DNA of 64,000 nucleotides, from NCBI RefSeq assembly GCF_022271435.1, contig NZ_JAFIQY010000002.1, positions 430,295 to 494,294 of the forward strand, written 5' to 3'. Position 1 is the first letter of the stretch. The number at the start of each line of letters is the position of its first letter. Shown here in pieces: positions 49,101 to 55,984 of the stretch. A program made the translations under genes and the position numbers. This stretch comes from Streptomyces monomycini. GTDB lineage: Bacteria > Actinomycetota > Actinomycetes > Streptomycetales > Streptomycetaceae. The notes beneath the pieces were generated by a model. That model was not told the DNA's origin and did no database searches. It worked only from the letters and a program-made list of their open reading frames with translations.

Positions 49101-49238
49101 GGGGGCGGGGGTGGGCGCACCGGCCCCCGGTGGCACGCCCGGGTCCGCGCCCGGCGCCGTACCCGAAAACGAACCGGCCGGTGATCCCGGCCCGACCGCG
49201 CCGTCCCGAAGCCGCTTCTTCCGCACCGCTGCTCGCAT
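46185..49238 (-). CDS. cvnA: Conservon sensor kinase-like CvnA with nitrate-sensor-type domain
   Basis: About 1017 residues from ATG 49238 (an upstream GTG at 49289 would add 17). A membrane segment at about 40-60 precedes a long helical extracytoplasmic region like the nitrate/nitrite-sensing (NIT) domain. A second membrane segment at about 345-365 leads to a HAMP-like and coiled-coil part. The GHKL ATPase domain has the N box ELLENATAFSPP, then DEGIGM and GLGLYVV; no typical HisKA phospho-acceptor helix is obvious, as in other conservons. The last 300 residues are Pro/Ala/Thr-rich, with repeated YASGPYATGTSGPYTT units. Confidence 0.93.
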   Translation of the reverse strand: MRAAVRKKRLRDGAVGPGSPAGSFSGTAPGADPGVPPGAGAPTPAPAGRRARVRNRLVGAVAVAALAVLGAGAPAVVSALDDVHASQQLVDLAGLNAHAVTLAHSLADERDAMTEYVAGGRSAKSGGAGISEAQRARVDRQITELRSASHGAAGATETYRAADKLLAALPQTRQKALSGPGQVTETFDAYTAVVQALGALSDAIARGLPARASDVAPDVRALPQLGRATDQAAATRALLVPALAAGGPQARLTAAAQQAYVREQAALAAFKQSASTKARDSYDRTVNGGDVNTAESFLAKLTDQPRLDADDQRLSSARVKTALTARIGLMRGVEASMATADIDRLGALRDDDVTAMEIRIALVGVCLMLAVGASISAWRSVTRPLAALRLGAGRVAADPAGEPPVAFKGRNDEFADAVRSVNALHAQVGEAGRRAAELEGERARLVGGRKRLAAEREALQAERESLRQEVADLTERMAALRTGVHGRFVNLALRTLNLVERQLTVIESLEQKEQDPDRLETLFKLDHFAARMRRNSENLLVLAGTEHSAGQPGPVPLLDVLRASISEIERYERVRVQSLPPHSQVAGFAADDISHLVAELLENATAFSPPDAHVELSGWLLESGEVMLSVQDEGIGMTAERLAELNDRLAAGAGDDSLDTVDETLGLGLYVVVRLAARHGVRVQLRDQKQGGITAVVVLPAAILPTRPAPGSVGPPLPGEAAAGIQNLPGSVAEANSNTLQTRLPRLEQGAAEAGRPLAEPDTSADDPLVEAAERAVEAAGPEGAGPEAGGAPEPVTGPGTPTVPEAQAPAEATASDGPATGDAPASGTSPYGPQSPGPYAKQTAEHDRPAEAATEAPGAAPSGAHAPASDTTGGPGTSAPYASGPYATGTSGPYTTDTSGPYTSGTGEHARPGAVPAEGERADAPRWTRVTDQGLPKRTPRIVAQKPPAVPRTGNAAATAESLRARLGGFQQGARDGRRDVEAEIAERTAEQTIPQTDTDGAGAPGQSHVVEEARD

Positions 49239-49699
49239 TCCTGTCTCGCCTGCCCACACCGTGTGGTCCCGCGGACCCGGTTCGCTCACGCTCGCGGCGC
49301 GTACCTGTGCGAAGACCGCAGCAATTCACACGTCCGCGAGGGAAGCAGCCCGGCTCTGCGTGTCGCGACGAGTGGCCTGGCGCCTCCCATGATCCGGGCC
49401 ACGACCATTCCACCGGCATCGCGCAGCGGCCCGGCAACGTACACCCGGCCACTCGAATGAGTGAACATCAATCGGAAGTTGACCATCAACTTCCGATCAA
49501 GGCCGCTCCGGGATGCAACCTGGCGCAACCCCCGAGCGGGTTTGGAGAACCGTGCGGCTCCTGGAAAGATGCCCGCCCGCACGCCGCGAGACCGCGATTT
49601 CCAGCCCCGTCTCACCCCTCTGACCTGCTGATACGCCCCGGAGCCCGGCGAAGTCCGCAACCGGCGGGAAACCGGACGCGCTGCGGCAGACTTGCCGTC
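49239..49699. promoter_or_regulatory. Divergent interval upstream of cvnA and the PP2C-like gene
   Basis: About 460 bases separate the two starts. The middle (49455-49500) is the least GC-rich part and contains an inverted pair, GGAAGTTGAT and ATCAACTTCC (49472-49495): 10-bp arms with a 4-base spacer. This is a good candidate operator or promoter element for one of the flanking genes. Confidence 0.5.
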
Positions 49700-50545
49700 A
49701 TGCGCATCGAAGCGGCCACCGAGCCGGGAGACCCCCAACACCCGAACGAGGACTACGCGTCCGTCGCCCTGCCCGCCTCCGGCCAGGGCGGAGTCATGGT
49801 CCTCCTGGACGGTGTGACCCCGCCTCCGCACGAGACCGGCTGCACGCACGGCGTGCCGTGGTACACCGCGCGGCTCGGCGGCGCCATGCTCGAACTGTCC
49901 GGTTCATTCCGGGATATGACGCTCCCTGAGGCGCTTTCGGCCGCCATCTCCCGGACGGCTGAAGTTCACCGCTCGACCTGTGACCTTTCTCACCCCCGCA
50001 CACCACAGGCAACCGCGGTGGCCGTCCGGTGGTCGCCGGTCACCGTCGAGTACCTGGTCCTGTCCGATTCCGTACTGCTCGCCGAGCATCCGGACGGTAC
50101 GGTACGGCCCATTCTGGACACCCGCCTCGACGAACTGCCGCCCGCGGTGCAGGCCCTGCGCGAGACCGTACGGTCCCTGCCGCGCGGCTCGGCCGAACGC
50201 GTCGCCGCAGGCCGGGAGTACGGGGCGGCCGTGGAGGCGTTGCGCAACGCCGAGGGCGGGTTCTTCACCGCGGCGGCCGACCCGGCGGTGGCCGCACGCG
50301 CGGTCACCGGCTCCGTCCCCCGCGCCGAAGTACGGGCGCTGGCCGCGCTCAGTGACGGCGCGTCACGGTGGGTCGAGGTCTTCGGTGAGGGTTCATGGGC
50401 GGACTGCTTCGCGGTGGTGCGCAAGGAGGGGCCGCAGGCGCTGGTCGACCGGGTGCGGGCGCTGGAGGACGCCGATCCCTACGGCGAGCGCTTCCCGCGC
50501 GGAAAGTCACGGGACGACGCGACGGCGGTGCTGGTCGAGCCGTGA
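49700..50545 (+). CDS. PP2C-like protein phosphatase domain protein
   Basis: A 281-residue protein with the general pattern of a PP2C-fold protein: an early acidic motif NEDYASVAL, VMVLLDGVTPP (DG pair), VEYLVLSDSVLL, ALSDGASRW and a C-terminal SRDDATAVLV. Metal-ligand aspartates are at the expected places. The pattern is shortened compared with classic SpoIIE/RsbU or PPM enzymes. The start ATG 49700 was picked; the frame is open further upstream but non-coding in character. A terminator hairpin follows directly. Confidence 0.75.
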   Translation: MRIEAATEPGDPQHPNEDYASVALPASGQGGVMVLLDGVTPPPHETGCTHGVPWYTARLGGAMLELSGSFRDMTLPEALSAAISRTAEVHRSTCDLSHPRTPQATAVAVRWSPVTVEYLVLSDSVLLAEHPDGTVRPILDTRLDELPPAVQALRETVRSLPRGSAERVAAGREYGAAVEALRNAEGGFFTAAADPAVAARAVTGSVPRAEVRALAALSDGASRWVEVFGEGSWADCFAVVRKEGPQALVDRVRALEDADPYGERFPRGKSRDDATAVLVEP

Positions 50546-50546
50546 C

Positions 50547-50589
50547 CCGTACGGGCGAGGCGGCAGGTGCCGCAGATCCGCCCGTACGG
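50547..50589 (+). terminator. Hairpin terminator after the PP2C-like gene
   Basis: Perfect 11-bp arms CCGTACGGGCG (50547-50557) and CGCCCGTACGG (50579-50589), with an inner GC stem, start one base after the stop codon. Confidence 0.7.
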
Positions 50590-50631
50590 CCGGAAAGAGC
50601 CTGTCCCGACGGGCGTCGTCCGGCCTAGCTT

Positions 50632-50670
50632 TGACTGCGTGACCAGATTCGACATCTGGTCACGCAGTCA
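50632..50670 (+). promoter_or_regulatory. 39-bp perfect palindrome, probable TetR operator
   Basis: Arms of 17 bp (TGACTGCGTGACCAGAT at 50632-50648 and its exact complement at 50654-50670) flank a 5-base spacer TCGAC. The right arm ends at the ribosome-binding site, 9 bases before the GTG of the TetR gene, and the left arm contains a -35-like TTGACT. Binding there would block transcription and translation start, so autoregulation of the TetR-P450 operon is likely. Confidence 0.85.
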
Positions 50671-50679
50671 GGAGGGGCC

Positions 50680-51390
50680 GTGGAAGCCGACGAGCGCGCG
50701 GAACGGGGCGAGCGCATCCTGGACGCCGCATGCGAGCTGCTGCTCGCCTGGGGCTACCGCCGCGTGACCGCCGACGAGATCGCCCGCCGGGCGGACGTCG
50801 GCAAGGGCACGGTCTACCTGCACTGGAAGAACAAGGACGCGCTGCTGCTGGCCGTGGTGCTCCGCGCCAAGGCGGCCGACCACCGCAGGCAGTTGGACCG
50901 GATGCGGGCCGACCCCCGCGACATCCTGCCCAGCCGGGCGCTGCGCGGGGCCCTCCTGGACTTCATGGACGACCCGGTGCTGCGCGCCCTCTACCTCGAC
51001 GACTCCGACATCCTCGGGCGCCTGCACGACATCGCCAAGAAGGAACTGGTGGAACTGGTGGAGGCGGGCCACGAGACGCTGCGCTCGCAGCTGTCCACCC
51101 TGCGCGCCCACGGCCTGGTGCGCGAAGACCTGAGCGTCGACCAGCAGATGTACGTCTGCCTGGCGACGGTCACCGGCTACGTCCAGGCCGAGGTGCTGCT
51201 TCCCGACCACGCTCCGGGCCGTCCGGAGGAACGGGCCGACCTGCTGTGCCACACGGTCCGTACCGCGCTGGAACCGCACGGCGACCCCGACCCGCGGGCC
51301 GTCGCCGCGGCGGCCCCCGGCGTCATCACGCGCTACGCGCGCCTGGAGGAACTGAGCCGGCAGGAAGTACGGCGCCAGCTCCGCCAGTGA
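50680..51390 (+). CDS. TetR-family regulator of the adjacent P450
   Basis: A 236-residue protein with an N-terminal helix-turn-helix (ERILDAACELLLAWGYRRVTADEIARRADVGKGTVYLHWKNKDALL) and a helical ligand domain containing DDPVLRALYLDDSDILGRL. The start GTG 50680 follows AGGAGGGG. The P450 starts 36 bases after its stop on the same strand, so both are one operon behind the palindrome at 50632-50670. Confidence 0.92.
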   Translation: MEADERAERGERILDAACELLLAWGYRRVTADEIARRADVGKGTVYLHWKNKDALLLAVVLRAKAADHRRQLDRMRADPRDILPSRALRGALLDFMDDPVLRALYLDDSDILGRLHDIAKKELVELVEAGHETLRSQLSTLRAHGLVREDLSVDQQMYVCLATVTGYVQAEVLLPDHAPGRPEERADLLCHTVRTALEPHGDPDPRAVAAAAPGVITRYARLEELSRQEVRRQLRQ

Positions 51391-51426
51391 CCCGCGGTCA
51401 CACCCTGATCAGGAGGAGAACGCACG

Positions 51427-52839
51427 ATGACCCCATCGCCCACCGAGTCGAAAGCGGCCACCCCGTCCGACTCCACCGCCTCTCCCTCGACCGCCTCCGC
51501 CCCGGCCGCCACCCCTTCGGCCACGGCCTCTTCGCCCGCCACCAGCGACGGCACCACGCTGCCCTCCTACGTCGGCCTGCACCCGGGCGAGCCGAACCTG
51601 ATGGAACCGGAGCTGCTGGACAACCCGTACACCGCCTACGGCACGCTGCGCGAGCAGGCCCCGCTCGTCCGCGCCCGCTTCATCGACGACTCGCCCATCT
51701 GGCTGGTGACCCGCTTCGACGTGGTGCGCGAGGTGATGCGCGACCAGCGGTTCGTCAACAATCCGACCCTGGTGCCCGGTTTCGCGGGACAGGACCCGCG
51801 CGCCAAGCTGATCGAGCTGTTCGGCATCCCCGAGCACCTGGCCCCCTACCTCGCCGACACCATCCTCACCAGCGACCCGCCGGTCCACACCCGGCTGCGC
51901 CGCCTGGTCTCCCGCGCCTTCACCGCGCGCCGCATCCAGGACCTGCGGCCGCGCGTCGAGCGGATCACCGACGAGCTGCTGGAGCAGCTGCCCGGCCATG
52001 CCGAGGACGGTGTCGTCGACCTCGTCGAGCACTTCGCGTACCCGCTGCCCATCACGGTCATCTGCGAGCTGGTCGGCATCGACGAGGGAGACCGGACGCT
52101 GTGGCGGCGGTTCGGTGCCGACCTCGCCTCGCTGAACCCGAAGCGCATCGGCGCCACGATGCCGGAGATGATCGCGCACATCCACGAGGTGATCGACGAG
52201 CGGCGCACGGCCCTGCGGGACGACCTGCTCAGCGGGCTCGTCCGGGCGCAGGACGACGACGGCGGCCGGCTGAGCGACGTCGAGATGGTCACCCTGGTCC
52301 TCACCCTGGTGCTGGCCGGTCACGAGACCACCGCCCACCTCATCAGCAACGGCACGCTCGCCCTGCTCACCCACCCCGACCAGCGGCGGCTGCTCGACGA
52401 GGACCCGGCGCTGCTGCCGCGCGCGGTCCACGAGCTGATGCGCTGGTGCGGGCCGATCCAGGCCACCCAGCTGCGGTACGCCACCGAGGACACCGAGGTG
52501 GCCGGTGTCCAGGTCCGCCGGGGCGACGCCCTGATGTTCAGCCTCGTCGCGGCCAACCACGACCCGCGGCACTACGACGGGCCGGAGCGGCTCGACCTGA
52601 CGCGGCAGCCGGCCGGCCGCGCCGAGGACCACGTCGGCTTCGGGCACGGGATGCACTACTGCCTGGGTGCCTCGCTCGCCCGGCAGGAGGCCGAGGTGGC
52701 CTACGGCAAGCTGCTCGCCCGCTACCCGGACCTGGCGCTCGCCCTCACCCCGGAACAGCTGGAGGAACAGGAACGCCTGCGGCAGCCCGGCACCTGGCGC
52801 CTGCGGCGGCTGCCGCTGCGGCTCGGCGCGGAGAGCTAG
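51427..52839 (+). CDS. Cytochrome P450 in a TetR operon
   Basis: A 470-residue P450 with I-helix AGHETTAH, HELMRW (ExxR) and haem loop FGHGMHYCLG (Cys near 412), close to the CYP107 pattern. The first 45 residues are a Ser/Thr/Ala/Pro-rich leader (repeated AATPS units) outside the fold. The start ATG 51427 follows AGGAGGAG. Its substrate may be the TetR ligand or a related xenobiotic (inference). Confidence 0.93.
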   Translation: MTPSPTESKAATPSDSTASPSTASAPAATPSATASSPATSDGTTLPSYVGLHPGEPNLMEPELLDNPYTAYGTLREQAPLVRARFIDDSPIWLVTRFDVVREVMRDQRFVNNPTLVPGFAGQDPRAKLIELFGIPEHLAPYLADTILTSDPPVHTRLRRLVSRAFTARRIQDLRPRVERITDELLEQLPGHAEDGVVDLVEHFAYPLPITVICELVGIDEGDRTLWRRFGADLASLNPKRIGATMPEMIAHIHEVIDERRTALRDDLLSGLVRAQDDDGGRLSDVEMVTLVLTLVLAGHETTAHLISNGTLALLTHPDQRRLLDEDPALLPRAVHELMRWCGPIQATQLRYATEDTEVAGVQVRRGDALMFSLVAANHDPRHYDGPERLDLTRQPAGRAEDHVGFGHGMHYCLGASLARQEAEVAYGKLLARYPDLALALTPEQLEEQERLRQPGTWRLRRLPLRLGAES

Positions 52840-52944
52840 GCCGTACAGCGTACGGAGGGACCGGCCGTCCGCGGAGGAGGCGGCCGTCATGGACGACCGG
52901 CCGGGAGCCGGTGCGCACGCCCCCCGGGGCCCGCGCGCCGGCTC

Positions 52945-53484
52945 TCAGCCGTTCCCGCCCTTCCCGCCGCGGTCACCCCTGGCGGCCGCGCCGCACCCCT
53001 CTTCCGCGTCCTGCTCCGCGTTCAACCGGTGCAGCAGGCGCGCCAGTTCCGCGACCTCGCGGCGGTCCCAGGAGGCGAGCCGCCGCGCGTACTGGGCGCG
53101 CCGGCTGTTGCGTACCCGGCCGAACCGGTCGTGCCCCTCGTCGGTGAGGCGGACCAGCACGGCCCGCCCGTCGGCCGGGTCCGGCTCGCGGTCGATCAGC
53201 CCGAGGTCCTCCAGCGCGCGCAGCTGCCGGCTCATGGTCGCCTTGCCCACGCCGAAGTAGCCGGCGAGGTCGGTGGCGCGCTGCTGCCCCGCGTCGGCGA
53301 GGCGGACGAGCAGGCCGTACGCGGCCGCCTCCAGCTCCGGGTGCACCTCCCGGGCCAGCTCGCCGGAGGTGGCCCGGGCACGGCGCAGGAAGACCGCCAG
53401 CTCCCGTTCCAGGGAGAGGAACACCTGGTCCACACCACGGGGTTCGTCCGTCCCTGCCACGCTGTCGGCTCTGGTGTTGTGCAC
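52945..53484 (-). CDS. MarR-family regulator
   Basis: A 179-residue winged-helix protein: LVRLADAGQQRATDLAGYFGVGKATMSRQLRALEDLGLIDREPDPADGRAVLVRLTDEG is the helix-turn-helix and wing. The C-terminal tail is Gly/Ala-rich. The start GTG 53484 follows GGGAGAGGG. It is divergent from the muramidase gene (288 bases between starts) and convergent with the P450. Confidence 0.92.
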   Translation of the reverse strand: MHNTRADSVAGTDEPRGVDQVFLSLERELAVFLRRARATSGELAREVHPELEAAAYGLLVRLADAGQQRATDLAGYFGVGKATMSRQLRALEDLGLIDREPDPADGRAVLVRLTDEGHDRFGRVRNSRRAQYARRLASWDRREVAELARLLHRLNAEQDAEEGCGAAARGDRGGKGGNG

Positions 53485-53772
53485 GTCGGCGCCCTCTCCC
53501 GCTTTCCGGACCGTGAAACTTTCTCGCGGCGGCGGCCGAAGCCGCAGCTTGTCCAGTATTTCGCAGGATTAGACCAACGGAAGCCCGGCTCCCCTCTTCG
53601 CCCTGTGCGTCTACGCGCGTACCGTCGTCGGCACGTTCTTGGCATGACCACACCACACCGCTCGGTACGGCCACACCACTCCCCTCGTTCCGCTCCGCGC
53701 GCCCCGCGGTGCGCCATGGCCCGCCCGGCCGGTCCCCCCTCAGGTCAGTTCACCGAGATCTCGGAGGCACGT

Positions 53773-54630
53773 ATGCCCGTGCACAGATCCGGCCGCCCGG
53801 CCGTCCGCCGCCCGCGCTCCTTCGCGGCCCTGGCGGGGACGTTCCTCACCGTCACCGCCCTCCTTCTCGGGCTGCCGGGCACCGCCGGCGCCGCCCCGTA
53901 CGGCGCCGCCCCCGAACCCGCCCACCCCGGCCGGGACTGGGCCGGCTCCCAGGTCGCCCGCCATGAGGGCGACGCGCCGGGCGAGGCGCCGCCGCCCACC
54001 CTCGCCTCCGTCGAAGGCGTCGACGTCAGCAGCCACAACGGGAACGTCCCGTGGCAGACCCTGTGGAACGCCGAAGTCCGCTTCGCCTATGTAAAGGCCA
54101 CCGAGTCCACGACTTACACCAACCCGTACTTCGCGCAGCAGTACGACGGCTCCTACGGCGTCGGCATGATCCGCGGCGCGTACCACTTCGCCACCCCGGA
54201 CACCTCCAGCGGCGCCGCCCAGGCCAACTACTTCGTGGACCACGGCGGCGGCTGGTCCAAGGACGGCCGCACCCTGCCCGGTGCCCTCGACATGGAGTAC
54301 AACCCGTACGGCTCCACCTGCTACGGCGAGAGCGCGGCCGGCCTGATCGGCTGGATCAAGGACTTCTTCGCCACCTACAAGGCACGCACCGGCCGGGACG
54401 CCCTCATCTACACCTCCACCAGCTGGTGGAAACAGTGCACCGGCAACTACGCCGGCTTCGGCTCCGTCAACCCCCTGTGGATACCCCGCTACGGCTCCTC
54501 GGCCGGCGAACTCCCGGCGGGCTGGGCCTTCCACACCGTCTGGCAGTACACGTCGTCGGGCACCACGGTCGGCGACCGGAACCGGTTCAACGGGGCGTAC
54601 GAGCGGTTGCAGGCGCTGGCCGACGGGTGA
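53773..54630 (+). CDS. Secreted GH25 muramidase (lysozyme)
   Basis: A 285-residue protein. The start ATG 53773 follows GGAGG at 5 bases. The signal peptide ends near residue 40 (GTAGAAP). The GH25 barrel follows: VEGVDVSSHNGNV (Asp84), FAYVKATES, GAYHFATP and the catalytic ALDMEYNP (Asp173, Glu175), then TSTSWWKQCTG and WQYTSSG. These enzymes cut the MurNAc-GlcNAc bond of peptidoglycan. There is no separate wall-binding module. Confidence 0.94.
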   Translation: MPVHRSGRPAVRRPRSFAALAGTFLTVTALLLGLPGTAGAAPYGAAPEPAHPGRDWAGSQVARHEGDAPGEAPPPTLASVEGVDVSSHNGNVPWQTLWNAEVRFAYVKATESTTYTNPYFAQQYDGSYGVGMIRGAYHFATPDTSSGAAQANYFVDHGGGWSKDGRTLPGALDMEYNPYGSTCYGESAAGLIGWIKDFFATYKARTGRDALIYTSTSWWKQCTGNYAGFGSVNPLWIPRYGSSAGELPAGWAFHTVWQYTSSGTTVGDRNRFNGAYERLQALADG

Positions 54631-54634
54631 GGCG

Positions 54635-54669
54635 GTGGGGCCCGGGGCGGGGTGCGCGCCGGGCCCCAC
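54635..54669. terminator. Bidirectional terminator between muramidase and Uma2 gene
   Basis: Perfect 11-bp arms GTGGGGCCCGG (54635-54645) and CCGGGCCCCAC (54659-54669) flank a 13-base loop. It fits the 40-base gap between two convergent genes. Confidence 0.8.
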
Positions 54670-54670
54670 T

Positions 54671-55252
54671 TCACCGCCGGCAGCTCCTGGGAAATCCGCC
54701 GGTTTCCAACGTCAGCCCGAGTGCCGTGCCCGTCAGGTCGACCGGAGCGCCGAAATCCATGCTCAGCTGCGACCGGTACACGCCGTTCTCGGGGAGGGTG
54801 TGCAGGTGCCACTTCGCGGTGTACGGATCCACGATCAGGTAAACGGGGACATCGCCCTCGGCATAGGCGGCTTTTTTGGGCCCGTAATCGTAGGATCCGG
54901 TCTCGCGAGAGATGACCTCAAGAACGAACTCGACGTCCTGATGGCGCCAATGTCCTTCGCCGTCCGGCTCCGCCCCGTCCGACAGCTTGAAGAGGTCAGG
55001 GCAGAACGCGTCGAGGCGCCTCGGGAGGTCGAGGCGGACGTCGGACATGAGCCGGCTCCGCGGCCCGCGGCGGCTGTCCAACTGGCGCAGAACGCTTCTG
55101 ATGATCTTCCAGTACGTGCTCCGCTGCGGCCACATGATGACGACGCCTTCGACGACTTCCGCCTTCATCCCCTCCGGCACGATCTCGTAGAGCGGCTCGA
55201 ACAACTCGTTCAGCACGCGGCGGTCGCTGCCGTCACCCGGCTCATGCGTCAA
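54671..55252 (-). CDS. Uma2-family (DUF820) putative nuclease
   Basis: A 193-residue protein of the Uma2/DUF820 family, a PD-(D/E)xK-like fold: PEGMKAEVVEGVVIM, SDVRLDLPRRLDAFCPDLF, FVLEVISRET and the basic DYGPKKAAYAEGDVPVYLIVDP. The Glu of EVIS and Lys of PKKAAY are the usual catalytic-core positions. It is paralogous to the next gene upstream, 7 bases away. The biological role is unsettled; such genes are strongly expanded in Streptomyces. Confidence 0.9.
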   Translation of the reverse strand: MTHEPGDGSDRRVLNELFEPLYEIVPEGMKAEVVEGVVIMWPQRSTYWKIIRSVLRQLDSRRGPRSRLMSDVRLDLPRRLDAFCPDLFKLSDGAEPDGEGHWRHQDVEFVLEVISRETGSYDYGPKKAAYAEGDVPVYLIVDPYTAKWHLHTLPENGVYRSQLSMDFGAPVDLTGTALGLTLETGGFPRSCRR

Positions 55253-55259
55253 TGCGCCG

Positions 55260-55856
55260 TCACTCCCGGCCGAATTCCGCCGTGTCCAGCGACAGGCCGA
55301 CGACCGTGTCGGTCAGGTCGACCGGGTCGCCGAACTTGATGGCCGGACCGAGGCGGTAGGTGCCGTCCTTGGGGGCCGTGTAAAGGTGGCACTGCCCGAC
55401 GTACGGGTCAACAATGAGGTAGACGGGCACTCCCGCCAGGGCGTAGGCGTCCTTCTTGGGGCCATAGTCGTTGCGCGACGTGTCCCTGGAGATGACTTCG
55501 GCGACGAATTCGATGTCCTGATACCGCCAGCGCCCCTTGTCGTCCTTCTCCGCACCGTCCCGCAGCGCGACCACGTCGCAGGCGAAACCGTTGAGATGGC
55601 CGGGGAAGTCCAAGCGGACATCGGACTTCACTCGCTTCCGCGGGTAGTGGGACCGCAATTGATCGTAAATCGCGGCGATGATGTCCCAGTGGTTGTCCCG
55701 TTGCGGCGACACGAAAATGGCCCCCTCGACGATCTCTGCCTTGTAGCCCTCGGGGACGGGCATCCGCTCCAGCCAGTCGAACATCATGTCCAGGCTGAGC
55801 TCGTCGCTGTCGGCCATCTCGATCTCGATCCCGTTGTCGGTCAGCTCGATGGTCAC
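55260..55856 (-). CDS. Uma2-family (DUF820) putative nuclease, paralogue
   Basis: A 198-residue protein with the same core as its neighbour: PEGYKAEIVEGAIFVSPQRDNHW, SDVRLDFPGHLNGFACDVVAL, FVAEVISRDTSRNDYGPKKDAYALAGVPVYLIVDPY. The N-terminus is acidic (IEMADSDELSLD). It forms a tandem pair with the gene at 54671, probably an old local duplication. Confidence 0.9.
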   Translation of the reverse strand: MTIELTDNGIEIEMADSDELSLDMMFDWLERMPVPEGYKAEIVEGAIFVSPQRDNHWDIIAAIYDQLRSHYPRKRVKSDVRLDFPGHLNGFACDVVALRDGAEKDDKGRWRYQDIEFVAEVISRDTSRNDYGPKKDAYALAGVPVYLIVDPYVGQCHLYTAPKDGTYRLGPAIKFGDPVDLTDTVVGLSLDTAEFGRE

Positions 55857-55984
55857 CGTGCGCTCCTCCCCGCCGCCGCGAAGTGCGGGCAGTCGCGCAG
55901 TACAACGATACGCACGGTGACCGGGACACGCGCGGCCCGGAGCCCCGTGTCAGGGCTCCGGGCCGCTGTGGCCGGTCGCGTCCG

